64,000 bases of DNA from Pseudoalteromonas citrea (GCF_000238375.3 NZ_AHBZ03000012.1:434001-498000), one strand, 5' to 3'. Shown: positions 43,266-52,907, numbered from the stretch's first letter. Numbers and translations: made by a program. The notes: generated from the letters alone by a model not told the origin.

Positions 43266-45575
43266 TTAGAAAAAACGTACCTTAAATTCAGCACCAACAA
43301 AGCGCTCTTCATTTAGCATGCCTGTGTTGTTGTTGAAATCAACACCGCCAATCACAGTTTGCTCATCAAATAGGTTACGAACAAACACAGAAGCTTCGTA
43401 TTCATTATCACCTTCAGCCCATGCATAGCCTGCACGAACACCGGTTTCAAATAAAGCGTCACCTTTGAACTCTACTGACTCATATAAGAAAAAGTTGATT
43501 TCGCTGCGGTATGATACATCACCGTATACGAAGAACTCACCACCTTCTAACTCTTTTGAATAACGTAGTGTTGCATTCGTAATCCACTCTGGTGCATGCG
43601 GTAAACTATTGCCATCAAGAATTGCACGTGGCTCAGGGCCATTAGGACCTTGTACCATATAAGTCGGATCTGTTACGGTACATTGGTTACAAACCGCAAC
43701 AGCTAAATCATTATCGCTTAATTCAGTGTTATTGTAGCTCAAGTTAAATGTCGCATTTAGTTCATCCGTTAACACCCACTCAGTATCAAGTTCAAAACCA
43801 TAGCCTGTGGTTTTATCCGCATTGATTAAACGGTTAAAGTTCGCACCACCACCAACAGCCGTTAATTGCTGATCTTCCATTTGGAAATAAAACACTGTTG
43901 CATTAACACGACCTTGGCCATCTAATACGTCAGACTTAATACCGGCTTCAATCGAGTTAATTGTTTCAGACTCAGCGACCGTTACTTCATCACCAAACAA
44001 AATACGACCCTGTACACTTGGTGCACGGAAGCCATTAGCAATACGTGCAAACAAATTAATGTCATCACTGTACTTGTACGCTGCACTTAAGTCCCAGCTT
44101 ACATGGCTATCGCTTGGGTTAGCACTGCCTTCTTTAAAATCTGACGCGCCAGTAAATGGTACTGGTGTTTTGGTACGCTTCGCGTAAAACTCTTTGTCAT
44201 CATCTGAATAACGAAGACCAGCCGTAATTTTTAGATCATCTGTTAATGTGTAATCTAAAGAACCAAACACAGCCCATGCCGAAGTGCTTTGATCTTGTAC
44301 TGCATAGCCGTTTTGTAAACCAAAGTTACTATTAGCAGCATCGTAAGCAGCAGTATCAAAGCTATAGCTTTCAATAGTTAGGTCTTCATCAAATAAGAAA
44401 ACACCAACCTGGTAATTCACATCACCTGAGAAGTTACTTGATAAGCGAAGTTCTTGCGTTAACTGATCATGATCAGGAATAACATCTGCAGTTTCTGATG
44501 AAAATGGAATAACACCTGGTCCCATTGACGGTGCAAATGCATTACCGTAACCACCATCAACATCTGCTCTAGAATAAATCTCAGCACTTTCCCATGCTGT
44601 AATAGACGTTACTGTATGCTCTTTTAAGTCCCACTCAAGCTTTAAACTCAGGCCTTGTGTGTCTACTTGTTGCGTCGCACGAGAAGCTGCATCATGATAA
44701 ACCACATCGTTATCATACAGTGGGTTAATGTTATTCGTACCCGCTTCAATTAAATTAGCGCGGAACGCAATCGGACGACCGTCTAAATCACGGACGTGGT
44801 AGTTAAGTAAACCAGTGAAGTCATCGCCTTCATATAAAAACTGTACACGCGCAGCTTTTTCGCTGTAACCACCTAACGAGTTTTCTTTTTCAAACCCTGG
44901 TGCTTTAACATCGATGTAATCTTCTTTGTCTTGCCACAACACTGACACACGCGTTGAAATGCGATCTGTTAATCCAGTGCCGAATGCACCTTCAAAGTCT
45001 GTAGAGCCTTTACTACCGTATGATAATGCACCATATGCATCAAATTCTTGACTCGGTTTTACAGAATCAAACTTAACTAGGCCTGCAGGTGTATTACGAC
45101 CAAAAAGCGTGCCTTGAGGCCCTCTTAGAACTTCAACACGTTCGATATCAAAAACAGGAAAGCCTTTTAAAATTGGGTTTTCTTGTACAACATCATCAAC
45201 AACCAAAGATACAGGCTGTGAGGCATTTAGATCGAAATCTGTATTACCTAAACCACGAACATAAAAACGTGGGAATGTACGGCCGAATGAAGATTCAACC
45301 GATAAACTCGGGATCTTTGCATTCATAAAACGAATATCCATACCCGCAGAGCTGTAAGCATCTAAGTTATCACCTTGTAAGGCAGAAACAGATACAGGCA
45401 CTTCTTGTGCATTTTCAACACGCTTACGCGCAGTGATTTGAATAACTTCTAATTGATTACTTTTCGCACCAGTATCGTTTTCAGCTGCGATAGAAGAAAA
45501 TGAAGTACCTGCTACAGCAGAGAACAACGTTGCATTAATCAGGGTAGCTAACGTAGATCTTTTCATTGCTTTCAT
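43266..45575 (-). CDS. TonB-dependent outer-membrane receptor
   Basis: This 769-residue outer-membrane receptor has a signal peptide (LATLINATLFSAVAGTSFSSIA), then LEVIQITARKR at the TonB-box position, a plug domain (VPVSVSALQGDNLDAYSS, RFYVRGLGNTD, VEVLRGPQGTLFGRNTPAGLV) and a 22-strand barrel ending FVGAEFKVRFF with the terminal Phe assembly signal. The plug and barrel resemble the receptors of the Sphingomonas-like and Alteromonadales group that import organic molecules other than classical siderophores, but the substrate cannot be assigned. It is transcribed alone with its own terminator. AAAGG lies upstream of the ATG at 45575; the alternative ATG is three codons later. Confidence 0.92.
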   Translation of the reverse strand: MKAMKRSTLATLINATLFSAVAGTSFSSIAAENDTGAKSNQLEVIQITARKRVENAQEVPVSVSALQGDNLDAYSSAGMDIRFMNAKIPSLSVESSFGRTFPRFYVRGLGNTDFDLNASQPVSLVVDDVVQENPILKGFPVFDIERVEVLRGPQGTLFGRNTPAGLVKFDSVKPSQEFDAYGALSYGSKGSTDFEGAFGTGLTDRISTRVSVLWQDKEDYIDVKAPGFEKENSLGGYSEKAARVQFLYEGDDFTGLLNYHVRDLDGRPIAFRANLIEAGTNNINPLYDNDVVYHDAASRATQQVDTQGLSLKLEWDLKEHTVTSITAWESAEIYSRADVDGGYGNAFAPSMGPGVIPFSSETADVIPDHDQLTQELRLSSNFSGDVNYQVGVFLFDEDLTIESYSFDTAAYDAANSNFGLQNGYAVQDQSTSAWAVFGSLDYTLTDDLKITAGLRYSDDDKEFYAKRTKTPVPFTGASDFKEGSANPSDSHVSWDLSAAYKYSDDINLFARIANGFRAPSVQGRILFGDEVTVAESETINSIEAGIKSDVLDGQGRVNATVFYFQMEDQQLTAVGGGANFNRLINADKTTGYGFELDTEWVLTDELNATFNLSYNNTELSDNDLAVAVCNQCTVTDPTYMVQGPNGPEPRAILDGNSLPHAPEWITNATLRYSKELEGGEFFVYGDVSYRSEINFFLYESVEFKGDALFETGVRAGYAWAEGDNEYEASVFVRNLFDEQTVIGGVDFNNNTGMLNEERFVGAEFKVRFF

Positions 45576-45750
45576 GTTGGGTTTTAACCTTTAAATATGC
45601 ACTCTTATTGTTCAACGGTTTGTATGGGCGCCGTATCACGGTGGCGTGGTGCATTCAATTTTTCGCGATTTAATATTATACGCGGACCTCAAATCCGAGA
45701 GTGCAAAGCGGGTGTATGAGGCTGAATGCGACGAGCATAATTATAACATC

Positions 45751-45776
45751 AATTTACAACATTGCTGTAATTTACA
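45751..45776. promoter_or_regulatory. AATTTACA direct repeats with TTACA/TGTAA inversions
   Basis: AATTTACA occurs twice, 18 bases apart start to start, and TGTAATTTACA (45766-45776) is a near palindrome. It lies about 180 bases upstream of the receptor gene and could be a two-site operator. The regulator is unknown. Confidence 0.4.
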
Positions 45777-45860
45777 TCAATATAATAGAAGTTTTTTTTG
45801 CAATTATCGCAACACAGATACAGACGTTAGAAGCATTTAGCAACAAAAAGACCAAAAATG

Positions 45861-45874
45861 AGGACATATGTCCT
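45861..45874. repeat. 14-bp perfect palindrome
   Basis: AGGACATATGTCCT reads the same on both strands. It lies in the leader region upstream of the receptor gene, about 290 bases from its start. It could be an operator. Confidence 0.4.
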
Positions 45875-46043
45875 TACAATAAACGAGAGGGTATGGTGGA
45901 CAATCCCGTTTTTTAGACTAAACAGGAACAATTAACATATTACTCAGTTTTGAGAGCGCCGTGCGAGTCTATAAAAATTCTCTTTTTTGAGAACAATACA
46001 TAGTACCTAACTCGCAGTATAACATTAGCGACTTTAAATAAGA

Positions 46044-46059
46044 GCGGACACCTGTCCGC
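46044..46059 (-). terminator. Terminator of sixA
   Basis: GCGGACA and TGTCCGC form a G-C-rich 7-bp stem with a very short loop, 12 bases after the sixA stop; TCTTATTTAA follows on the minus strand. Confidence 0.7.
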
Positions 46060-46070
46060 ATTTTAGGTTT

Positions 46071-46538
46071 TTACTTTGAGGGTGATTGCATTTTTAAAAA
46101 ACAACCCCTATGAGTCACTTCATCATACTCAATCACAGCAACTGCTGCAGTATTGAATATCGGCATTTTACCTGGGCTTAACTGATCAACCAAGTAACTA
46201 ACTATTGGCATATGAGCGACGACTAACCACGTCTTATATTGTGGGTGTAAACTAATTAACGTTTCCAAGTAATCAACAGCAAATGCCGCATCGCCACTGG
46301 GAATGATATCTTTACAAGTTTCATTAAAGTCCACAGGGTTTAAAGCCAAAACTTGATCGGCGGTTTGTTGAGCTCGCAGATAAGGGCTTACTAGCAGCGC
46401 ATCAGGCGTGTAATGACTTTTTAACCACCATGCCATTTCATTCGCTTGGTCTATTCCTTTTAGGGTTAATGCACGCATTTCATCCTTTGCTTGCATTGGT
46501 ACAGCTTCCCCATGTCGCATTATCAATATCGTTTTCAT
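46071..46538 (-). CDS. sixA: Phosphohistidine phosphatase SixA
   Basis: This 155-residue enzyme belongs to the histidine phosphatase superfamily. It has the short SixA form: MKTILIMRHGEAVPM (catalytic RHGE with the phospho-accepting His), then SPYLRAQQTADQVL, and a second His in LVVAHMPIVSYLV. SixA removes phosphate from histidine in HPr/NPr or phosphorelay proteins; in E. coli it acts on the nitrogen phosphotransferase system protein NPr. AGGAG precedes the ATG by eight bases. It stands alone with its own terminator. Confidence 0.92.
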   Translation of the reverse strand: MKTILIMRHGEAVPMQAKDEMRALTLKGIDQANEMAWWLKSHYTPDALLVSPYLRAQQTADQVLALNPVDFNETCKDIIPSGDAAFAVDYLETLISLHPQYKTWLVVAHMPIVSYLVDQLSPGKMPIFNTAAVAVIEYDEVTHRGCFLKMQSPSK

Positions 46539-46635
46539 GACACTCCTGGGTTACACATTAAAATTTGTCTTACGACGTAGTAGCTAAATACCTCGTTTGT
46601 TCGCTATATTAAAACAAACATAAGATAAACTTGAA

Positions 46636-49371
46636 ATGAATTCGAGTTCAAAATGGCTATGTTTGAACTTTACTTATTATTACCTTGGCGGCATACACTT
46701 GAAAATAAGCAGCAATGATAATCGTACATATAAAAGCCTGACATTAAACAATGGTCTAAAAGTTTTGTTAGCCAATGATATGAGCAGCGATAAAGCGGCC
46801 GCATCATTAACGGTAAACACCGGTCATTTTGACGACCCTAAAGATCGGCAAGGTATGGCGCACTTTCTAGAACATATGCTCTTTTTAGGCACTGAAAACA
46901 TGCCAAAGCCCGGTTATTTTTCACAATTTATAAATCAAGCAGGCGGCCAGAGTAATGCATGGACAGGCACGGAGCATAGCTGCTACTTTTTTGATTGCCA
47001 CCAGCACCACTTTTTCAAAGCATTGGAATTGTTTAGTGACTTTTTTATTGCCCCTTTGCTAGACGCGTCACAAACAGAAAATGAGCGTAATGCCATTGAT
47101 GCCGAATTTAAAATGAAGATAAAAGATGATGGCAGGCGCATTTACCAAGTCCACAAAGAAACCACGAACCCCCAACATCCATTTACCAAGTTTTCAGTGG
47201 GGAACCAAGATACATTAGCCAATAAAGATCATTGCATTGCTGAAGAAGTTAGGGCTTTCTTTACTCATAATTATCTCGCTCAATGGATGACGCTTGTTAT
47301 TGTAGGTCCTCAACCTCTCGATGAACTAAAAATGTGGGCGGAAAATCTATTTTCTCAAATAAAAGGAAATGCTAAGCCAAAGCCACCACTAACCGCACCT
47401 TTATACCGCAGCCAAGATTTAGGGTTACTGTTACAAATAACACCAAGAAAACATATGCAGAAGCTGATCATTAGTTTCGCGATGCCGTGTATCAAAGGGC
47501 TGTATAAGCATAAAAGTATGAGCTTTCTTGCTCATTTATTAGGTTACGAAGGTGAAGGATCTCTCTATTCAATTTTAAAGGCACAAGGTTGGATAAATGC
47601 ACTCTCCGCAGGCGGAGGAGTCAGTGGTAGTAACTTCAAAGATTTTAATATTAGCTTTGCACTTACCGATGAGGGCATAAATTACTACGAAGACGTTGTT
47701 GAAATGGCTTTTGAGTATATCGCACTCATAAAATCTCAATTGCATAACCTTGCTATACTATATAAAGATAAAAAAACCTTGCTTGATATCGCATTTAATA
47801 ATCAAGAGCCTTGTAGGTTACTTGACTGGGCCAGTAGCGTCAGCGTGAACATGCACCATTATGAGCCACAAGATTACTTGTATGGTGACTATATCATGTC
47901 GGAATTCAACCCAACTATATTTGAGCAGCTATGTAACTTTCTATCCCCACACAATATGCGCCTCGTGTTGATCCATCCTCAGGTAACACCGGAACATACC
48001 GCTAGGTGGTATAACACGCCATATAAAGTGGAGAAACTAGCCCGTGATTGGCTAAACGCATTAGCACAAATTGACTCTGCATTACCAGAAATGCTGTTGC
48101 CCACAGTCAATCCTTATTTGCAGGTTGAAAACACATTATTCGATATTGAACCGGCGACTCATAAACCTGAGCTCTTGAAAGACAAACCAGGGTTTTCATT
48201 TTGGTTTAAACAAGATGCAACCTTCCGTGTTACCAAAGGGCATTTTTATATAGAAATTGATTCGCCGGTAGCAGTGAAAAGCACCAAAAGTATGGCATTA
48301 ACTCGCCTATTTGCCGACCTTCTTATGGATGGTATGGCTGAACAGTTTTACCCAGCAGAACTGGCTGGATTAAATTACCATATTAGCTCTCATCAAGGGG
48401 GACTAACGTTACACACTGCGGGCCTCTCAGGCAACCAGCTGGTCCTCGCAATGGAATTACTCACTGCGATACTAAAACAACCTATTAGCGCAACCCGCTT
48501 CGCTGAATACAAAAAACAACTGATCCGACACTGGAAAAATCATAACCAAAATAAACCGGTGAGTGAGCTTTTTGGCTTACTTGGCGCACACCTTATGCCT
48601 TGGAATCCAGACCCAACCGCACTAGCGTCAGCACTTAAAACAACGTGCTTCAATGAGTTTCGACACTTTAAGGAAGCATTCTTCAACTCAATTTATATTA
48701 AAGCATTTTTACACGGTAACTGGCAGAAGCAACACGCCTTGTCGATGCAAAAAGAAATCAGAACATTATTTAGCCAAAGTGAAATATTAGAAGACTTAAA
48801 ACGGCCATTAAATGTGCTCAGCGCTGCTGAGCAAATAAACATCACACAACCTGATGCAGACCACGCCATAGTTGAGTATATTCAAGCACTCAATGACAGT
48901 GTGACTGAGAAAGTATCTTTAATGATGCTGAACCAAATGATCAGTCAAGACTACTTTGACAAACTACGTACCGAATTACAGCTAGGTTACCTTGTAGGCT
49001 GTGGCTATGCTCCTTTTAACACCCGCGCAGGTGTAGCATTTTATATACAGTCCCCAAATAATAAGCCTGATGTATTAGACAAACACCATCATGAGTTTAT
49101 TCAGTCTTTTACCATTAGTATAAAAGAATTGACGGATACTCAGTGGCTTGAAGCAAAGAAAGCACTCAGATTGCAAATTGCGGAAAAAGACAAAAACCTT
49201 CGTTTAAGGGCGCAGCGGTTTTGGATTGCTATCACCAATGATGACTTTAAGTTTAGTATGCAGAAACGGCTCATCAGCGAGCTTGATAATTTAGAAAAAC
49301 AAGACTTTATGGCATTCACTCAGCGTATTTTTGCACATAACTACCCGCGAGTTAAATTGCGCTGTAACTAA
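46636..49371 (+). CDS. Insulinase-family (M16) metallopeptidase
   Basis: This is a 911-residue M16 zinc protease. The zinc motif HFLEH is at residues 76-80 (numbered from the ATG at 46636), with the third ligand Glu in ENERNAIDAEF about 75 residues later. Four M16 half-domains follow; the C-terminal ones (QDYFDKLRTELQLGYLVGCG) carry the Arg/Tyr of the pitrilysin group. Length fits pitrilysin (about 930 in E. coli) and insulin-degrading enzyme. There is no signal peptide by my reading, so it may be cytoplasmic. Homology begins near KISSNDNRTY, so a TTG start at 46699 is a real alternative and would remove 21 residues. It degrades short peptides; natural substrates are unknown. Confidence 0.92.
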   Translation: MNSSSKWLCLNFTYYYLGGIHLKISSNDNRTYKSLTLNNGLKVLLANDMSSDKAAASLTVNTGHFDDPKDRQGMAHFLEHMLFLGTENMPKPGYFSQFINQAGGQSNAWTGTEHSCYFFDCHQHHFFKALELFSDFFIAPLLDASQTENERNAIDAEFKMKIKDDGRRIYQVHKETTNPQHPFTKFSVGNQDTLANKDHCIAEEVRAFFTHNYLAQWMTLVIVGPQPLDELKMWAENLFSQIKGNAKPKPPLTAPLYRSQDLGLLLQITPRKHMQKLIISFAMPCIKGLYKHKSMSFLAHLLGYEGEGSLYSILKAQGWINALSAGGGVSGSNFKDFNISFALTDEGINYYEDVVEMAFEYIALIKSQLHNLAILYKDKKTLLDIAFNNQEPCRLLDWASSVSVNMHHYEPQDYLYGDYIMSEFNPTIFEQLCNFLSPHNMRLVLIHPQVTPEHTARWYNTPYKVEKLARDWLNALAQIDSALPEMLLPTVNPYLQVENTLFDIEPATHKPELLKDKPGFSFWFKQDATFRVTKGHFYIEIDSPVAVKSTKSMALTRLFADLLMDGMAEQFYPAELAGLNYHISSHQGGLTLHTAGLSGNQLVLAMELLTAILKQPISATRFAEYKKQLIRHWKNHNQNKPVSELFGLLGAHLMPWNPDPTALASALKTTCFNEFRHFKEAFFNSIYIKAFLHGNWQKQHALSMQKEIRTLFSQSEILEDLKRPLNVLSAAEQINITQPDADHAIVEYIQALNDSVTEKVSLMMLNQMISQDYFDKLRTELQLGYLVGCGYAPFNTRAGVAFYIQSPNNKPDVLDKHHHEFIQSFTISIKELTDTQWLEAKKALRLQIAEKDKNLRLRAQRFWIAITNDDFKFSMQKRLISELDNLEKQDFMAFTQRIFAHNYPRVKLRCN

Positions 49372-49466
49372 CAAAAATTGCACTCGTGCTAGGTGATTTA
49401 TACGATATTTTTGACTCTACCGCTCGCTTCTTATAGATTAGCAGGGTGATAATAATTAATGCATCT

Positions 49467-51719
49467 ATGATAAAACAAATAAAAAAAATATCCGTAGTCA
49501 TGATGCTGTTAAATACCGTGTATAGTCAGCCGGTTTTTGCATTAAACTTCGATGAGCTCAACAACACCTTTAGTCCCTTGATGGCTGGAGCTTTTGTTGT
49601 GTTTTTTTTTATTACCCTCGCACAATACCTTTACAATAAAAAACTCAAGCGCGCCCATCAAACGCTGTCATTGTCTGAACATCGCTTAAAAAGCACCGTG
49701 GAAGGCAGCGGTGATACCTTGTGGGATTGGAACATAGCTACAGGTGAAATAATCCGCATCAATGACAAGTATATGATGCATAAAAGTGCCGCGGGAGAAT
49801 TTATTCCTAACGCAAATCGTATTCACCCCCAAGACATCGCTTTAGTTGACCGACTCCTCAAGCAGCACATTGGTGAAAAAACGGCTTTTTTTGAAGCCAG
49901 CTACAGAATAAAAGATAGTTTAGATCAATATCACTGGGTCTTGGATAGAGGAAAAATAATAGAGAAAGATAACAACCTTAACCCTCTTAGAATGACGGGA
50001 ACCGTCAGGGATATCAGTCATCTAAAAAGTACAGAAGAGCGGCTTAATTTATTTGCAAAGTGTGTTGAGTCGCTAACTGACGCGATTGCCATTTATGATC
50101 GAAACTTCAATTTAGTAGATTTAAATCCAAGCTATTTGAAGCTATTTGGTGGCGTACGGGTACAGTATATTGGGAGACCATTTACACTATCAGGTTACGA
50201 TAACCGCTACATGAGCGAGATAAAAGCATGCCTAAAAGACACTGAACATTGGCAAGAAGAGCTTAAACTACGTAATCATAAAGATATTTTACTTCCTATT
50301 GAAATTACCATTGACGAAATAAAGAATAATCAAGGTCAAATAACTAATTACGTTGTGGTATTTTCAGACTTAACAGAACGTAAAAAGGCGGAATCTCAAC
50401 TACATAATCTCTCTAATCGAGATCGCACAACGGGATTGCCGAATCGAAACTTGTTTTTTACAAACCTCAAAAAGCTAGCGCAGCAAAACACTCATCACGC
50501 CCTGTTAGTATTCGATTTAGACAATTTTAAGAAAATTAATGACTCACTGGGCCACCAGCTCGGTGACAGCCTGCTGGCTAAACTCGCTATGCGGCTTAAT
50601 AAGCTAGCACGTCAACAAGACACATTTTATCGTCTAGGCGGTGATGAATTTGCGCTCGTTATGTCTGGTACTAATGACATTCATACAATAACTCGCACCG
50701 CAAAACAGTTTCTTGCCGCCATTGCGACCCCATTCAAGATGGCCAATCATGAGTTAGTGATTACCTCTTCTGTAGGTATCGTGCTCTTTCCTGAGGATGG
50801 AGCCACCCCAGAAATATTATTAAAAAACGCAGATACTGCGATGTATCATGCCAAACAAAAAGGGAATCACTACTTATTCTTTAATGACTCAATGAACGAG
50901 CAAGCCGTTAAGCGCCTCCAAATTGAAAATCTAATGCGCTACGGACTTAAAGAAGATCACTTTGTTGTGTACTATCAGCCAAAAATGGATATAAAAACAG
51001 GTAAACTTGTCGGTATGGAAGCCCTCGTGCGCTTTATCACACCAAAGAAAGGGATCATCAGTCCAGGTGTGTTCATTCCCATTGCTGAAGAAACAGGGCA
51101 AATCATTGAAATAGGTGAGGTCGTTCTAGATAAAGCCTGTAAAGACGTAAAAAACTGGATTGACCAAGATTTATTTAATGGTCGTGTCGCGGTAAATTTA
51201 TCAGCTAAACAGTTTAGTCTCCCAGATCTGACCACTCGGATTGATGTGATCTTGCAGAAAAATCAACTTCCTTCTTATTTTCTTGAACTAGAAATAACGG
51301 AAGGTACTGTGATGGATGATCCAAAAGAAGCGATTTCTATCATGCGCTCCCTCAGTGCTCGAGGGATCCACCTCGCCATTGATGACTTCGGTACCGGATA
51401 TTCGTCTTTAGCATACTTAAAGCAATTCCCACTTAACACATTAAAAGTAGATAAAGCCTTTGTTGACGATATGAACACTGAAAGAGGCCGAAATATGGTC
51501 GACTCAATTGTCACCATCGCTCATAACCTTGATTTACATGTCGTCGCCGAAGGGGTTGAACAGGCTGAGCAGTTAGTAATGCTTGAAGAATTAAACTGTG
51601 AGACAGTTCAAGGCTATTACTATTCTAAGCCATTATCACCAGAAGAATTTAGTGAATTTCTAAAGGCACAGAAGCAACGAGAAAGAAGCGACCAACCCAA
51701 TTTAAAAGTCGTAAATTAA
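49467..51719 (+). CDS. Membrane PAS-PAS-GGDEF-EAL cyclic-di-GMP protein
   Basis: This protein of about 750 residues has a signal-like N-terminus (ISVVMMLLNTVYSQPVFA), a membrane helix (LMAGAFVVFFFITLAQYLY), and two PAS domains (SEHRLKSTVEGSGDTLWDWN and ESLTDAIAIYDRNFNLVDLN). Next are a GGDEF domain (FDLDNFKKINDSLGHQLGD, RLGGDEFALV) and an EAL domain (GMEALVRF, NLSAKQF, EITEGTVMDD, IDDFGTGYSSLAYL, VAEGVE). Both catalytic motifs are intact, so it may make or break cyclic di-GMP; EAL activity is likely given the full metal ligand set. The start at 49467 follows the usual N-terminus; GTG at 49446 would add seven residues. Possible output: biofilm or motility control. It is transcribed apart from its neighbours. 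Confidence 0.92.
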   Translation: MIKQIKKISVVMMLLNTVYSQPVFALNFDELNNTFSPLMAGAFVVFFFITLAQYLYNKKLKRAHQTLSLSEHRLKSTVEGSGDTLWDWNIATGEIIRINDKYMMHKSAAGEFIPNANRIHPQDIALVDRLLKQHIGEKTAFFEASYRIKDSLDQYHWVLDRGKIIEKDNNLNPLRMTGTVRDISHLKSTEERLNLFAKCVESLTDAIAIYDRNFNLVDLNPSYLKLFGGVRVQYIGRPFTLSGYDNRYMSEIKACLKDTEHWQEELKLRNHKDILLPIEITIDEIKNNQGQITNYVVVFSDLTERKKAESQLHNLSNRDRTTGLPNRNLFFTNLKKLAQQNTHHALLVFDLDNFKKINDSLGHQLGDSLLAKLAMRLNKLARQQDTFYRLGGDEFALVMSGTNDIHTITRTAKQFLAAIATPFKMANHELVITSSVGIVLFPEDGATPEILLKNADTAMYHAKQKGNHYLFFNDSMNEQAVKRLQIENLMRYGLKEDHFVVYYQPKMDIKTGKLVGMEALVRFITPKKGIISPGVFIPIAEETGQIIEIGEVVLDKACKDVKNWIDQDLFNGRVAVNLSAKQFSLPDLTTRIDVILQKNQLPSYFLELEITEGTVMDDPKEAISIMRSLSARGIHLAIDDFGTGYSSLAYLKQFPLNTLKVDKAFVDDMNTERGRNMVDSIVTIAHNLDLHVVAEGVEQAEQLVMLEELNCETVQGYYYSKPLSPEEFSEFLKAQKQRERSDQPNLKVVN

Positions 51720-51731
51720 CCCACGGCTAAA

Positions 51732-51914
51732 TTACGCCCCCCAAAAACACATAGGCTGCTGCATAACGCGCCGTATAGCGACTCTGTAATAAACGCGTAT
51801 AAACAGCATAAAAACCCCACCTAGGAATGTCCAGCGCCATATAGGCGCGCCTGAACGTACCGTTTCAAAAAACATTGTACAAGCTCCCATCAATAACACC
51901 ACGATAAGCCACAT
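51732..51914 (-). CDS. Possible small membrane protein
   Basis: This 60-codon frame has two hydrophobic stretches (MWLIVVLLMGACTMFF and WRWTFLGGVFMLFIRVYY) and a basic tail. TAGGG lies ten bases before the ATG. I do not know its family, and the evidence is only open frame, hydrophobic profile and ribosome site. It converges on the GGDEF-EAL gene with 12 bases between stops. It could be a chance frame. Confidence 0.35.
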   Translation of the reverse strand: MWLIVVLLMGACTMFFETVRSGAPIWRWTFLGGVFMLFIRVYYRVAIRRVMQQPMCFWGA

Positions 51915-51955
51915 AACGCCCTACATTATTACGATCACTGAGTGCGCTTCAGGTA

Positions 51956-51973
51956 TTTTTTTGTACAAAAAAA
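51956..51973. repeat. 18-bp A/T palindrome centred on GTAC
   Basis: Seven T, then GTAC, then seven A: a perfect palindrome. It may be a protein-binding site or a bend. It is too short-looped for a normal terminator. Confidence 0.45.
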
Positions 51974-52096
51974 ACTTTAATTGTTGCAAAATATGGCATT
52001 ATTTAATTTAATAGCACCTCAATTAAACAGGAGCGATTGTTCCAACTGCTTAATTTTTATGTTAACGCCATGAAAACATTAAAGTAATTGTCAACA

Positions 52097-52110
52097 TGTA
52101 AAATTTTACA
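52097..52110. repeat. 14-bp palindrome TGTAAAATTTTACA
   Basis: It is a perfect palindrome, with half-sites like a TyrR box but only two bases between them, so it is not a TyrR site by spacing. It lies about 350 bases before the MmcQ-like gene. Confidence 0.4.
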
Positions 52111-52179
52111 GGTTTAATTGAAGCAATAGTTATGGTTTGAAAGGTCATACTTTTTAAGTTTTAGTAGTAAAATTTACCT

Positions 52180-52204
52180 GCAGAGTAGGTATTACCTGCT
52201 CTAC
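52180..52204. repeat. Imperfect hairpin upstream of the MmcQ-like gene
   Basis: GCAGAGTAGGT and ACCTGCTCTAC pair over 11 bases with one mismatch and one G-T pair, around loop ATT. It could be a structured leader or part of a small RNA. Confidence 0.35.
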
Positions 52205-52461
52205 AGCAATATGATTAAATTTTGTAATAAAGAACTAAAGTAAATTGAACCCCTTATCGGTCCAATAGAGTAAAAGCGGTTACGCTCATTGAAATATCTT
52301 AAATTCAATACTCTAGATAGAAGACATTTATTTGCTTTAGTACATATTGGTCTAAACTATCTGATAGTTTTTACCGATACTGAATTACAGTATTATCACA
52401 ATAGCTGCTAAAATTAAGCCATGTAGTTTTTAAAATATTAGTTACTTCAAGGACACGAGCT

Positions 52462-52854
52462 ATGGATCAAAAGAGCGTACATAAATACTTGCAGGATAAG
52501 CCTGCAACTTTTATTACCCAGCCGTTTGCGCAAGATGTCGATGTCTACAAAGTACAGCACAAGATGTTTGCAACACTTTCGGAAGGGAAAGAAGGGCAAG
52601 TCAATGAGAGTGGTGAGCCAATTTGGTGGTTAAACCTAAAGTGCGATCCAGATGAAGCATTAGTGCTTCGCGAGCAATACTCTTCAATTGTACCGGGTTA
52701 TCACATGAATAAACGACTTTGGAATACCATTATTCTTGATGGGTCAGTTCCTGAAATCGAAATAATTCGCATGATAAATACCTCATACGATATTGTGGTA
52801 GATAATTTACCAACAGCTCAAAAAGAAGCGTTACAAAAGATGGCTCAACCTTAA
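52462..52854 (+). CDS. MmcQ/YjbR family protein
   Basis: This 130-residue protein has the MmcQ/YjbR (CyaY-like DNA-binding) fold: VHKYLQDKPATFITQPFAQDVDVYKVQHKMFA (abridged), then WWLNLKCDPDEALVLREQY, SIVPGYHMNKRLWNTIIL and ISYDLVV-like TSYDIVVDNLP. YjbR is a small double-wing protein with a proposed DNA-binding role; its function is not firmly known. AAGGA lies at proper distance from the ATG. A terminator follows. Confidence 0.9.
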   Translation: MDQKSVHKYLQDKPATFITQPFAQDVDVYKVQHKMFATLSEGKEGQVNESGEPIWWLNLKCDPDEALVLREQYSSIVPGYHMNKRLWNTIILDGSVPEIEIIRMINTSYDIVVDNLPTAQKEALQKMAQP

Positions 52855-52879
52855 GCCAAATTTTATAACGTCGTGGTTT

Positions 52880-52907
52880 CCCTCGCATTTATTGCGAGGG
52901 CCATTTT
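52880..52907 (+). terminator. Rho-independent terminator of the MmcQ-like gene
   Basis: CCCTCGCA and TGCGAGGG form an 8-bp stem with loop TTTAT; CCATTTT follows. It also borders the convergent unknown gene. Confidence 0.85.

Larger units (their letters stand above)
45576..46070. other. Intergenic region between the TonB receptor and sixA
   Basis: This 495-base AT-rich gap has no gene that I can support. It contains direct repeats of AATTTACA (45751-45758 and 45769-45776), a 14-bp palindrome (45861-45874) and the sixA terminator (46044-46059). The long leader of the receptor gene may carry regulation. Confidence 0.55.
51720..52461. other. Long intergenic region with palindromes
   Basis: This gap of 742 bases is very AT-rich. 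It holds a possible 60-codon reverse-strand gene (51732-51914), an 18-bp A/T palindrome (51956-51973), a 14-bp palindrome (52097-52110), a 25-base imperfect hairpin (52180-52204) and the promoter region of the MmcQ-like gene. No tRNA is visible. Part of it could encode a small RNA. Confidence 0.5.

Noticed and set aside
52097-52110. TGTAAAATTTTACA as a TyrR box
   Set aside because: Half-sites are right but only two bases apart instead of six, so TyrR geometry fails.
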